This document shows positions 49,001 to 57,276 of a stretch of DNA of 64,000 bases, one piece after another; positions within the stretch are counted from its first letter, which is position 1, and the number at the start of each line of letters is the position of its first letter. The stretch covers positions 124,001 to 188,000 of the forward strand of contig CAWIZJ010000057.1 in NCBI GenBank assembly GCA_963840535.1. The letters are read 5' to 3'. The stretch comes from VAZQ01 sp963840535 (GTDB lineage Bacteria > Pseudomonadota > Alphaproteobacteria > Rhizobiales > Xanthobacteraceae). The notes beneath the pieces are model-generated. The model did not search any database. It saw nothing but the letters and a program-made list of their open reading frames with translations, and was not told where the DNA came from. The position numbers and the translations under genes are program-made.

Positions 49001-49420
49001 TCATCCCGCGCTCGGTGTGGGATCGAACTTCAATGCCACGCCGTTCATGCAATAGCGGGCGCCGGTCGGCTTCGGACCGTCGGGAAAGACATGACCGAGA
49101 TGTGCGTCGCATGCGGCGCAGCGAATCTCGGTCCGTCGCATGAACCACGAGCGGTCCTCGTGCTCGATCACGGCATCCTTGGCGACCGGTTCCCAAAAGC
49201 TCGGCCAGCCGGTGCCGGAGTCGAACTTGGTGTCGGAGGAGAACAGCGGCGCGCCGCAGCAAACGCATTTGAACATGCCTCGACGTTTTTCGCCATTGAG
49301 CGGATTGGAGAAGGCGCGCTCGGTGCCGTGTTGCCGGGTGACGTGGTATTGCTCCGGCGTCAGCTGTTTTTTCCATTCTTCGTCCGTCTTGCTGATCCTG
49401 GCTGTGGTATCGGAGCTCAT
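49001..49420 (-). CDS. msrB: Peptide-methionine (R)-S-oxide reductase MsrB
   Basis: A 139-residue repair enzyme that reduces the R form of methionine sulfoxide. The zinc site is two CXXC pairs (CVCCGAPLF and IRCAACDAHLGHVF). GTGWPSFWEP and the active-site Cys of ARYCMNGVALKF are in place. The start is ATG 49420. The gene is divergent from mucR, with a 358-base gap holding a palindrome. Confidence 0.95.
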   Translation of the reverse strand: MSSDTTARISKTDEEWKKQLTPEQYHVTRQHGTERAFSNPLNGEKRRGMFKCVCCGAPLFSSDTKFDSGTGWPSFWEPVAKDAVIEHEDRSWFMRRTEIRCAACDAHLGHVFPDGPKPTGARYCMNGVALKFDPTPSAG

Positions 49421-49645
49421 GAATCTGGACCTCGCATGCTGATCCTGGTCGGGGGCACGATCGGGTTTCGACAATAGACAATTCAAGTTTCCGCTCAACC
49501 ATCAGATCGAGCCTGACGGATTGTTCCTGGCTCGAATTGAGCTGTATCTCCCAGAAAACGTCTGCAATTTCCAAGGACAATACCGACATTGTTTCAGGCA
49601 CTTCTTGCATCGGTCAAAACAGAAGAGTAAAAACAAAGACTAACT

Positions 49646-49659
49646 TCCGACTAGTCGGA
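49646..49659. promoter_or_regulatory. Perfect palindrome in the msrB-mucR gap
   Basis: TCCGACTAGTCGGA is a 14-base perfect palindrome located 120 bases before mucR, at the 3' side of an A-rich stretch. It could be an operator in the shared upstream region. No specific regulator can be assigned. MucR itself prefers AT-rich degenerate sites, so this is not an obvious autoregulatory box. Confidence 0.4.
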
Positions 49660-49778
49660 CTTTCGGCTCCCTTTGACGGTTGAGACGCCCAGACAATAGC
49701 GCGGTGGCTGCTCGGAATACGCAAGGGGACGGTCGCGCTCGTGTCGGGAAGATGAAAAGTGCGGCAGGAATAATAGTT

Positions 49779-50195
49779 ATGAGCGACAATACGTCTGGCG
49801 GTACGTTCATCGAGCTGACGGCTACCATCGTCTCGGCTTATGTCAGCAACAATTCGGTGCCGTCCGCGGATTTACCCGCACTCATCGGTCAAGTGCATTC
49901 AGCTCTGACCCGGGTATCGAGCGGTCATGGAGAGGTCCCGAGCGAGCCTCCCAAGCCTGCCGTATCGGTCAAGAAGTCCATCACCGCCGACCACATCGTA
50001 TGTCTCGAGGACGGAAAGAAGTTCAAGTCGCTCAAGCGTCACCTTCGTACCCAGTACAACATGACCCCCGAGCAATACCGGGATAAATGGGGGTTGCCGC
50101 CTGACTATCCGATGGTGGCGCCCAATTACGCTGCGGCCCGCTCGCACCTCGCCAAGCAAATGGGGCTCGGCCAGCAGCGGAGCCGGCGTAAATAG
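49779..50195 (+). CDS. mucR: MucR/Ros-family zinc-finger transcriptional regulator
   Basis: A 138-residue H-NS-like regulator. The N-terminal ELTATIVSAYVSNNSVPSAD is the oligomerisation part. The C-terminal zinc-finger region is IVCLEDGKKFKSLKRHLRTQ with YNMTPEQYRDKWGLPPDYPM. In alphaproteobacteria these proteins silence horizontally acquired genes and control exopolysaccharide, motility and virulence genes, and they are normally autoregulated. The start is ATG 49779 with AGGA upstream; ATG 49752 is also possible. Confidence 0.93.
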   Translation: MSDNTSGGTFIELTATIVSAYVSNNSVPSADLPALIGQVHSALTRVSSGHGEVPSEPPKPAVSVKKSITADHIVCLEDGKKFKSLKRHLRTQYNMTPEQYRDKWGLPPDYPMVAPNYAAARSHLAKQMGLGQQRSRRK

Positions 50196-50201
50196 TCCCG
50201 C

Positions 50202-50679
50202 TCACGCGCAGCGTTCCGAAGACGCCAATGCCGCGCGCGCGTCGGAACGGATGCGCTCGACCATGGAGCGGAACCCGTTCGAGCGTTGCGGAGTAAGGTG
50301 CTCGCGCAGGCCCAAGTGCTCGAACCTCGCGATGGCGTCGGTCGATAGAATCTCTCCGGCGTGCTTGCCTGAGAACATCACGAAAAGGATGGCGATGAGA
50401 CCGCGCACGATATGGGCGTCGCTGTCGCCGCAGAAGGTGAGTACCGGTCCCCTTCCGCCGTTGGGGCGAACCGTGGTCGCGAGCCAGACCTGGCTCGCAC
50501 ATCCCTGCACCTTGTTGGCTTCCGAGCGGTCACGCTCGGGGAGCGGGCTCAGCCCGCGGCCGAGCTCGATGACGTAGCGGTAACGGTCGTCCCATTCCTC
50601 GAGCAACGAAAAGTTCTCGACAATCTCTTCGATCGTCGTTGCGTCGGCGGGCAGGCGTTGCGGGCATGGTTTCGGACAT
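50202..50679 (-). CDS. sufE: SufE-family sulfur-acceptor protein, one frameshift
   Basis: A roughly 158-residue SufE. It receives sulfur from the cysteine desulfurase SufS on the Cys of NKVQGCASQVWLAT. TIEEIVENFSLLEEWDDRYR, YVIELGRGLSPLP and DSDAHIVRGLIAILFVMFSG are standard. The N-terminal MSETMPATPA is joined to the rest after a one-base shift near 50655. No other suf genes are adjacent. It converges with mucR, six bases between stops. Confidence 0.88.
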
Positions 50680-50799
50680 ACCGAATATGTAGGAACTATT
50701 GAACAGCTCCGCGAATGCCGAGGCCGAAAAAATTCGGCCCAAATCTCCGGTCGGCCGCCATCGGCCGTCTCAGGATCTCCCGCGATCTCTCCGGATATA

Positions 50800-51219
50800 T
50801 CAGGTTGCCCGGTTGCTGCGCGGTTCCTTGCGCGGCTGCGGGCCACGCCAGGTAGGCGCCAGATCGGCGGGTGAAAGCGTTTGTTGGGAGCCACGCGCCG
50901 GAGGCTGCCGAGACTTGTCGGTCGGTGGCGACGCCCCTGTCCCACTGTCGGCCTGCCCGAATTGCTCGCTGAGATAGTCGTAGAGAATTTTCGCGCCGGC
51001 CTGGGCGCGATGTCCGATTGCGACCGCTGCCTGCGATCCAACCGTACAGGCATCGGGCTGGCGCTCGCAGAACGACTGCATATCGGTGACTGTCGCCTTC
51101 GCCGCCGCCATGGCCTCGAGCGCATTCATGTTGACCTTCGGCGTCGGTTGCGATCCGGCGCTCGGCAACAGCACCAGAACAACGGTGAGCCAGAACGCCA
51201 TTCGCAAGAGGAACCGCAT
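50800..51219 (-). CDS. DUF5330 membrane-anchored protein
   Basis: A 139-residue protein with an N-terminal membrane or signal segment (MRFLLRMAFWLTVVLVLLPS). A helical part follows (ALEAMAAAKATVTDMQSFCE) with two Cys residues around RQPDAC. GSQAAVAIGHRAQAGAKILY precedes a disordered tail. These features match DUF5330 of rhizobia. Function unknown. Confidence 0.78.
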   Translation of the reverse strand: MRFLLRMAFWLTVVLVLLPSAGSQPTPKVNMNALEAMAAAKATVTDMQSFCERQPDACTVGSQAAVAIGHRAQAGAKILYDYLSEQFGQADSGTGASPPTDKSRQPPARGSQQTLSPADLAPTWRGPQPRKEPRSNRAT

Positions 51220-51659
51220 TGTCCTTGCCCTCGAGTCCCCGCGGCGATGGTCTGCCGCACCTCCTCGAAACCTAGCAGCGACCATTGAAGCCGCGGTTGG
51301 GCATGGCGTGCGCCTTTTGCCCATATTCGATGAGAATTAGCGCCGTCTTTTTGGAAAAATCGAATGATCTGCATTTAATTCGAATTGCAGGGATTGCGGA
51401 CGAGCCCAAATGCCGGGAACAAGTGTCCGGCGAGGCGGCCTTCCGGCTCGGCGGCGCGGGGGAAGCGCCGGAATGGCGTCGGCAACCGACCGTTCACCAT
51501 TCGGCACGAATGGCCGGCGACGGCGCAGGGACCGAGGTGAAAATTCCGGTCGCTTGCGCTCGGCTCTCGTCTCCTTAGCGTTCGCTTAAGCGCCCTCTGA
51601 CACCATTGCGCCAGCCAATAAGGGGGGCGCGTCCCGACTCGTGGGCGTGCAGGGAAACG
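51220..51659. other. Intergenic region without recognised gene
   Basis: About 440 bases with one short AT-rich patch (about 51345-51395, including ATTTAATTCGAATTGCAG). This could be a regulator-binding or promoter region, but no defined motif is evident. Confidence 0.4.
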
Positions 51660-51938
51660 TTGGGTCTGCTCGCTCCGATCCGGGACTACGTCGCTCGTTA
51701 TGCACCGGCGTCGCAGTTGGACGCACCGGCGCCGTCGCAGCGCCTACTCGCCTGCGGTGTGACCGACGCTATCACCCGCCACGGCCGAAATGGTGTGGTC
51801 TTGTTCGTTTCACCGGCCCCTGAGTCACTGTTCGGGGCAATGCTCGAGGATCTGCTCCATCGCGGCCTGTTCGATCGGGTGCACGTGCCCCGTGCCGCCC
51901 ACGAGGCGGCACACATTCCGGTGCGGAAAAGTGCTTAG
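51660..51938 (+). CDS. Hypothetical protein, 92 residues
   Basis: A frame starting at TTG 51660 behind AGGGAAACG, reading LGLLAPIRDYVARYAPASQL. It later has GVVLFVSPAPESLFGAMLED. It has no recognisable domain. Its stop overlaps the GTG start of the peptidoglycan-binding gene by eight bases, which supports it as a real coupled gene. A longer reading from ATG 51606 is possible. Confidence 0.45.
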   Translation: MGLLAPIRDYVARYAPASQLDAPAPSQRLLACGVTDAITRHGRNGVVLFVSPAPESLFGAMLEDLLHRGLFDRVHVPRAAHEAAHIPVRKSA

Positions 51939-52728
51939 TCGGACGAATCGCGCGGGAAGAAATGCCGCGCTCGATGCGGCCATCGACCGCGCGCCTTATC
52001 TCTTGCGATCGCTCGGATGGAGCGCCCGCGACGCCGTCGCCTTCGTGGTCGCCGCGCTCGCCACGGTCGCCATTCTGGCGAATGCGTTGTTCATGCAGCC
52101 CGGAGCCCACCCTGCACCGATGTTCAAGGCCGCGCTTTCGTCGGCGAGGCCGGTCGCGACGACGCAAATTGTCCCGCCCGCGCCAACGCGGCCGCGCCCG
52201 GTCGAGCCGGTGCCGGTCCCGCCTCCGAGCAGGGCGGCGACGCCAGCTGCGCCGCGCACACCCGGCGAGATCATCAATGATATCCAGCGCGAGCTTGCCC
52301 GCCGCGGCTACTACGAGGGCACGGTCGATGGTCTCTACGGCCCGAAGACCGACGGTGCGATCCGCGACTTCGAGCACACCGCGGGACTCAAGCCGAGCCC
52401 CGAACCGAACGAGGCGCTGCTGCAGGCGATCATGCGATCACCCCCGAAGGCGGCAAGGGGCACGTCGACGTCGGCAGCACGGCCTCCGATGCCGACCCGC
52501 AGCGACCGTGACGTCGAGCGTCCGGCGCCATCGCGGCGAGTCGTCGCGTTGCAGCGGACGCTGGCGGAATACGGCTACGGCCAGATCAAGCCAACCGGAA
52601 TTGTCGACGCGGACACCCAGGCTGCGATCGAGAGATTCGAGCGCGAGCGCAGGCTGCCGATCACAGGCCAAGCCTCCGATCGGGTTGCACGCGAGCTCGC
52701 GGCAATGACCGGCCGCCCGCTGGAATAG
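51931..52728 (+). CDS. Membrane-anchored protein with two peptidoglycan-binding domains
   Basis: A 265-residue protein. A membrane helix is present at about residues 30-50 (AVAFVVAALATVAILANALF), followed by a proline-rich linker. Two PG_binding_1 domains follow: IQRELARRGYYEGTVDGLYG with PKTDGAIRDFE, and LQRTLAEYGYGQIKPTGIVD with AIERFERERRL. It probably tethers to cell-wall peptidoglycan from the inner membrane. The start chosen is GTG 51931; no ATG lies before the membrane helix in a conserved position. Confidence 0.8.
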   Translation: MLSRTNRAGRNAALDAAIDRAPYLLRSLGWSARDAVAFVVAALATVAILANALFMQPGAHPAPMFKAALSSARPVATTQIVPPAPTRPRPVEPVPVPPPSRAATPAAPRTPGEIINDIQRELARRGYYEGTVDGLYGPKTDGAIRDFEHTAGLKPSPEPNEALLQAIMRSPPKAARGTSTSAARPPMPTRSDRDVERPAPSRRVVALQRTLAEYGYGQIKPTGIVDADTQAAIERFERERRLPITGQASDRVARELAAMTGRPLE

Positions 52729-52802
52729 GCCGCGTCGATTGGCTATCGGTCCCCTTCGAAGCCCGGCTGCACCGGGCGCATCCGAGGGATGACGGGTGAC
52801 CG

Positions 52803-53150
52803 ATGCGTCTCAAGTCGGCAATCTGGGTTGCGGCCTACGTCCGTCGTTGCAATAACGAAGGCGCTTTCGCCGCGGTGCGCCACCGCGGCGCCGAAGACGC
52901 CGGCACCATCTTCGTCAAGCTCAATCGCCTCGACGGCACCGCCGAGCTGTTCGGCCCTGCGCCGCAGAGCGTGTTCGACGAGGCGCGTCCGGCCGATCGG
53001 CTGTTCGCCCGTTGCCTGGCGGACCAGCCGGTGCCGGAAGCCAGGATCGAGGAACGCCTTGCCCGCGAGTTGCGGTTCGACCCCGACGCGTGGATCATCG
53101 AGATCGAGGATCGCTCCGGGCGGCATTTCCTCGACCAGGTGATGGACTGA
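52803..53150 (+). CDS. DUF1491 family protein
   Basis: A 115-residue protein. MRLKSAIWVAAYVRRCNNEG, GTIFVKLNRLDGTAELFGPA and RIEERLARELRFDPDAWIIE are the family features. DUF1491 proteins are widespread in alphaproteobacteria and uncharacterised. No signal or membrane part. It commonly follows a peptidoglycan-binding gene, as here. Confidence 0.88.
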   Translation: MRLKSAIWVAAYVRRCNNEGAFAAVRHRGAEDAGTIFVKLNRLDGTAELFGPAPQSVFDEARPADRLFARCLADQPVPEARIEERLARELRFDPDAWIIEIEDRSGRHFLDQVMD

Positions 53151-53479
53151 ACCGGCGGCCCGCGTGCGGCTCGCGCGGTCACCGCAAGCGGCGCGAACCG
53201 ACTTGCCGCGCATGCGGGCGAGCTTCAGGCCGACCGAGAGGCGGAGGAGCCGGTGACCAACGGCTTTCTTGCAACGAGGAGAACATCGAGCGGTCGGCAA
53301 TCTCGCGGTAGACCCCAAACTGGTCGGGGAAGGGACGAGGAGCATAATCTGGTCGACGCTGTTCACGAGAACCGTCGTGTGGGCGGGACGGCATTATCGC
53401 CTTCCCGACCGGCGGCGGCACGGGCACCCTGGCGATCCTGCGCGACGCGCCACCAGCAACAGGCCATACTCGAGGGCGC
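53151..53479. other. Intergenic region with faint antisense coding signal
   Basis: On the minus strand the pieces FGVYREIADRSMFSSLQ and LRLSVGLKLARMRGK occur in order but in different frames, like the end of a broken gene upstream of DUF1491's complement. I do not recognise the family, and no start is visible. Probably a remnant or chance. Confidence 0.3.
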
Positions 53480-54628
53480 TCATCGTCCGGTACCGATTTG
53501 TCTGCTGTAGAGTCGATAGATCTTCGCAGGCGGACCGGCCGCCATTTCTGCGATCGCCACCATTGGCCGATTGGTTTCGAGGATCCACGACAGCTCGATC
53601 CAGTCGAGCGAGTAGGCGCGTGACTCGGTGACCAGGTCCCGAATCATCAGCGCGAGCAACGATCCTCCGATCGGCGTGGACTGATAGATGCGACGGATGC
53701 CCATGAGCGGGATACGCGACGTACGCGAGCGTTCACGCTTGAGAAGCCAGAGTAGTCGCGCCCAATTGAAGGGGAAAAGACGCCCGTCGAACGGGCCGAT
53801 GAGCTCGTTGAGATTGGGCAACGCCGCGACCATTCCGGCGGCCTTTCCGTTCACGTAGACGAAGCGCCCGTAGTTGTCGCGCAGGAGCGGAGACATGTTC
53901 TCGATCAACGCTGCGATCTCGCCCGAGCTGAACGGGACGAATCCCCAATGGTCTCTCCAGGCGTCTTGATAGATGTCCGCGACGAGCTGAAATTCGTCGG
54001 ACAATCGACCCATGTCGAAACGCCGGATGGTGATCCGCTGCGTTTCGCTGGCGAGCTCCGCCGCGCGATGGACACGCGCCGGCAGCCTGGAGGGATCGAG
54101 CCGGTAGGCGAGCAGATCGACTTCCTTCGTGAGTTCCGCGGCTTCGAGGAGCGCACCGGTGAACGGCCGCGCATGGGGCATCAGGATGGCGGGCGGCGTA
54201 TCGAAGCCCGCTACGAGGCATCCGGCGGCTTCGTTGAGCGAAAGACTGACCGGACCGGTCATCCGTTTCGAGCCGTGCAGGCCCAGCCATTCGGCGGCGG
54301 CCGCGACCAGCGCACACGCCGCCTCTCGGTCGTCGTTGCAATCGAAGAAGCCGAAGTGTCCCGCTCCGTCCCGGTGATACTCGAGATGGCGGCGGTTGAC
54401 CTGCGCCGAGATGCGGCCGACCGGCTCGGATCCCCGGTAGGCGAGGAACAAGGCGATCTCGCCGAAGCGCGCAAGCGGCGCCCGCCGCGGCGAGACCCTT
54501 CGGCGCTCCCAGCGGTCGATCTGACGGATGAATGCGGCATCGCCGGCATGGACCCGCTGCGGGACCGACAGCCAATCCCGCATACCCCGTCTGGTTTCGG
54601 CGCGAACGATCCGAAGGCCGGAGCTCAT
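53480..54628 (-). CDS. GNAT-fold acyltransferase resembling bacterial ceramide synthase
   Basis: A 382-residue protein. The N-terminal half has VGRISAQVNRRHLEYHRDGA and GHFGFFDCNDDREAACALVA. It continues MTGPVSLSLNEAAGCLVAGF and ADIYQDAWRDHWGFVPFSSG. The C-terminal GNAT core has RFVYVNGKAAGMVAALPNLN and LLALMIRDLVTESRAY. It resembles the GNAT-like acyltransferase of sphingolipid clusters, such as the bCerS protein of Caulobacter. It would N-acylate a sphingoid base. Its ATG overlaps the stop of the SDR gene (ATGA), and an SPT-like remnant precedes that gene; this context supports the assignment. Confidence 0.65.
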   Translation of the reverse strand: MSSGLRIVRAETRRGMRDWLSVPQRVHAGDAAFIRQIDRWERRRVSPRRAPLARFGEIALFLAYRGSEPVGRISAQVNRRHLEYHRDGAGHFGFFDCNDDREAACALVAAAAEWLGLHGSKRMTGPVSLSLNEAAGCLVAGFDTPPAILMPHARPFTGALLEAAELTKEVDLLAYRLDPSRLPARVHRAAELASETQRITIRRFDMGRLSDEFQLVADIYQDAWRDHWGFVPFSSGEIAALIENMSPLLRDNYGRFVYVNGKAAGMVAALPNLNELIGPFDGRLFPFNWARLLWLLKRERSRTSRIPLMGIRRIYQSTPIGGSLLALMIRDLVTESRAYSLDWIELSWILETNRPMVAIAEMAAGPPAKIYRLYSRQIGTGR

Positions 54629-55413
54629 CTCCCGCGATTTCTCGGTTGCAAGCGCGTCACTAGCCAATCGACCGCAACGACGGGCAAAAGGGCGAGAAGC
54701 CGTGCCGCAAGGACAAGCGGCCAGGGAAAGAGGATTTCTCGTCTGCCCCGAGCGAGACCAGCCGCGATATGGCGTGCCGCCCGCTCCGCATCCCACGTCA
54801 GCGGCGGCTGAAACGGCAGGCTTGCGCTCATCGGGGTGTCGACGAAGCCCGGGCACACGATGCTGACCGCAATCCCGTAGGGAGCGAGCAGGCGGCATAG
54901 ACCGTGCGCATAAACGCGCAGAGCCGCCTTGGAAGCCGAGTACACGGGGGCCTGCGGCAATCCGACCAGGCCGGCCAGCGATCCCATGATTGCGACCTGT
55001 CCCGACCGGCGGGCGACCAGGCACGGCACCAGCGGCGTGATCGTGTTCACGACGCCCATCAGGTTGATCTCGAAGATGGGCCGTGCGGACGCGGCGATTT
55101 CTTCCGCGGTGGCCGTCAACGCAGCCGCACCGCCGATGCCGGCATTCGCGATCACCAGGTCGATGGGCTGGCGACGATCGCAGGCGAGCATGACGCGTTC
55201 CATGTCGCGTGCATCGGTCACGTCGCTGACATGCGTCTCCGCCCCGGCGCCCTTTGCTCGGCATGCCCGGGCGACCGCGTCGAGACGCTCCGGATTGCGG
55301 GCCAAGAGCGATAGCACGACCCCGCGCCGGGCGTAGTGGGTCGCGAGCGCCGCTCCGATGCCGCTGCTCGCACCCGTGATCAGCACGTGATGCGGATTGG
55401 CCACTGCCGTCAT
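54625..55413 (-). CDS. SDR-family oxidoreductase of the ceramide-type operon
   Basis: A 262-residue short-chain dehydrogenase. HHVLITGASSGIGAALATHY binds the cofactor, and LVIANAGIGG, IMGSLAGLVGLPQAPVYSAS and KAALRVYAHGLCR give the catalytic Ser, Tyr and Lys. The hydrophobic C-terminus (VLAARLLALLPVVAVDWLVT) may attach to the membrane, as in reductases acting on lipids (3-ketosphinganine reductase type). The function is inferred from context. It overlaps the genes on both sides by four bases. Confidence 0.75.
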   Translation of the reverse strand: MTAVANPHHVLITGASSGIGAALATHYARRGVVLSLLARNPERLDAVARACRAKGAGAETHVSDVTDARDMERVMLACDRRQPIDLVIANAGIGGAAALTATAEEIAASARPIFEINLMGVVNTITPLVPCLVARRSGQVAIMGSLAGLVGLPQAPVYSASKAALRVYAHGLCRLLAPYGIAVSIVCPGFVDTPMSASLPFQPPLTWDAERAARHIAAGLARGRREILFPWPLVLAARLLALLPVVAVDWLVTRLQPRNRGR

Positions 55414-55530
55414 GAGGCGATTGCGTCGAGCACTCCGATGATCTGCTCGCGCGTATGTGCCGCCGTGATGAAGAAGCGGATCCGCGGCTTGCTCGTCGGC
55501 ACCGCCATCTGAGCAATGGGCGGCGCGTAA
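55410..55530 (-). pseudogene. 3' remnant of a serine palmitoyltransferase-like (alpha-oxoamine synthase) gene
   Basis: The last 40 or so codons read RYAPPIAQMAVPTSKPRIRF, then FITAAHTREQIIGVLDAIAS and stop. This is the C-terminus of the alpha-oxoamine synthase family (SPT, KBL, BioF). Homology ends abruptly near 55530; the PLP-binding and catalytic parts are absent from the window. The stop overlaps the SDR start by four bases, so the ancestral operon was probably spt, SDR, acyltransferase. Upstream lies the start of an unrelated TRAP receptor. Confidence 0.65.
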
Positions 55531-55702
55531 CGCGGGGCGCCCCGATGGCGCTGTTGTGCACGACCCGTAGCTTGGGGCCTATTCTTGCGCGCATCCAAGG
55601 CCCTGCGCCCGTGCCGCGTCAATCTTGCCGTATTTTCCGATATGATGCCTGGAGGGGATGAGGCCGAGACAATTTCCGGTTCGGCCCCGGGGCCAGGGTG
55701 CC

Positions 55703-56689
55703 ATGATCATTGCGCGATCCGTTGCATGCGCGGCCGCCATGACGGTCGCGCTGGTGGCCGTGCCGGCGCGCGCGCAAGTCACATGGACCCTTCCATCGGC
55801 TTATCCCATGAGCAATTTTCACAGCGAGAATCTCGCTGCCTTCGCCAAAGAGGTGGCGGAAGCCACCGGCGGCAAGCTCGTCATCCGCGTACATCCCAAC
55901 GCCTCGCTGTTTCCCGCGCCCGCCATCAAGGCGGCGGTGCGAATCGGGCAGGCACAGACCGGCGAGGTGCTGATCTCGCTGCACGACAACGAGGACCCGC
56001 TGTTCGGCGTCGACGTGGTTCCGTTTCTCGCCGCGAGCTATCTCGACGCGCGCAGGCTATGGGCGGCATCGCGCCCGGCCATCGAGCGCAGGCTGGCCAC
56101 CCAAGGGCTGAAGGTGCTGTTCGCCGTGCCGTGGCCGCCGCAGGGAATCTACGCCAAGACCGAGATCAACCAGATCGCCGACATGAGGGGGCTGTCGTGG
56201 CGCGTGTACAATGCCGGTACGGAACGCGTTGCCCAGATCGTCGGCGCCTATCCGGTCAACATCCAAGCCGCCGACCTGGCGCAGGCCCTCGCCACCGGTC
56301 TTATCAACGCCTTCATGACCTCGAGCGCGACCGGCTACGACAGCAGGGCATGGGAGACCATGACCTATTTCTACGACACCCAGGCTTGGCTCCCCAAGAA
56401 CGTCACCTTGGTGAACAAGGCGGCATTCGAGCAGCTCGACCAGCGCACGCAGGAAGCCGTGCTGCGGGTAGCCGCCGCCGCCGAGGCGCGCGGCTGGTGG
56501 CGGTCGCAAGACCGGACCAAGTGGTACACTGAGCAGCTCGCTGCCAACGGGCTGAAGGTGCTGCCGCCGAGCACGGCCCTCAAGGCGGGGCTGCAAAGCA
56601 TCGGGGAGCGCCTCACTGGAGAATGGCTCCAGAAGGCGGGAGCCGACGGACGGGCGGTCATCGACGCTTACCGCAAGCAAACGATGTAG
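55703..56689 (+). CDS. Orphan TRAP transporter solute-binding protein
   Basis: A 328-residue DctP-type receptor. The signal peptide ends VPARAQVTWTLPSAYPMSNF. FHSENLAAFAKEVAEATGGK and GIYAKTEINQIADMRGLSWR (with the ligand arginine) follow, then YNAGTERVAQIVGAYPVNIQ. No dctQ or dctM gene is adjacent. AGGG precedes the ATG. It begins next to the truncated SPT remnant and converges with rnpB across a strong hairpin. Confidence 0.88.
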   Translation: MIIARSVACAAAMTVALVAVPARAQVTWTLPSAYPMSNFHSENLAAFAKEVAEATGGKLVIRVHPNASLFPAPAIKAAVRIGQAQTGEVLISLHDNEDPLFGVDVVPFLAASYLDARRLWAASRPAIERRLATQGLKVLFAVPWPPQGIYAKTEINQIADMRGLSWRVYNAGTERVAQIVGAYPVNIQAADLAQALATGLINAFMTSSATGYDSRAWETMTYFYDTQAWLPKNVTLVNKAAFEQLDQRTQEAVLRVAAAAEARGWWRSQDRTKWYTEQLAANGLKVLPPSTALKAGLQSIGERLTGEWLQKAGADGRAVIDAYRKQTM

Positions 56690-56716
56690 GCAGGCGGACT
56701 GGCACGGAGAAATTGG

Positions 56717-56750
56717 CGGGGGCACGGCGAGCGTTCCCGCCGTGCCCCCG
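56717..56750. terminator. Hairpin between the TRAP receptor gene and rnpB
   Basis: A 13-bp perfect stem (CGGGGGCACGGCG with CGCCGTGCCCCCG) and an eight-base loop lie between two convergent transcription units. On the plus strand it is followed by TTATT, so it can terminate the receptor gene. On the other strand it sits just past the 3' end of rnpB. Confidence 0.7.
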
Positions 56751-56758
56751 TTATTGCA

Positions 56759-57182
56759 TCAGCCGGCCTGTAAGCCGGGTTCTGTAGAGCGCGGGCTTGC
56801 GCCCGCACCTGACGACCATTCCTCTGCGACGCCGGTTGCCCGGCGCCTTCAGCAACCAACCCGGACGGCCGGATCCGGACATCGATCCCGCGGATGCACC
56901 ATCTGCTTTCGCAGCGGACGTACCGCGCGCCGCCCCTATTCGGTCTTGCTCCCGGCGGGGTTTGCCGTGCCGCCGGCGTTGCCGCCGGCGCGGTGCGCTC
57001 TTACCGCACCGTTTCACCCTTGCCCGCCGAGCCTGCGGCGCCGGTGGGCGGTCTGTTTTCTGTGGCACTTTCCCTGGGCTTGCACCCGCCGGACGTTATC
57101 CGGCGCCGCATGTCCATGGAGCCCGGACTTTCCTCTCTGGCCTCCTTTCGGAATTGGCCCGAGCGGCCGTCCGGCCGACTGA
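56759..57182 (-). ncRNA. rnpB: RNase P RNA (class A)
   Basis: The catalytic RNA of RNase P, which trims tRNA 5' ends. On the minus strand it shows GAGGAAAGTCCGGGCTCC (the conserved CR-I region), CACAGAAAACAGACCGCC, GGGTGAAACGGTGCGGTAAG (CR-II/III) and AGAACCCGGCTTACAGGCC near the 3' end. The ends were placed where TCAGTCGGCC and GGCCGGCTGA pair to form helix P1, giving 424 nt, the normal size. Loops are GC-rich. A matching promoter lies just upstream. Confidence 0.93.
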
Positions 57183-57190
57183 CCCTCCAG

Positions 57191-57219
57191 GAATGGGGGT
57201 CGGGTAGGCTGCGGGTCAA
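57191..57219 (-). promoter_or_regulatory. rnpB: Promoter of rnpB
   Basis: On the minus strand TTGACC (57219-57214) and CCATTC (57196-57191) are spaced 17 bases apart. The -10 lies about eight bases before the predicted RNA 5' end. The -35 is a near-consensus match. The position relative to the RNA start is what a housekeeping promoter requires. Confidence 0.6.
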
Positions 57220-57276
57220 GAGCCGTCGTGGTCGGCCTGGCAGGATTTCCGCACCGTGGGAACCAGCGTGACGTCG

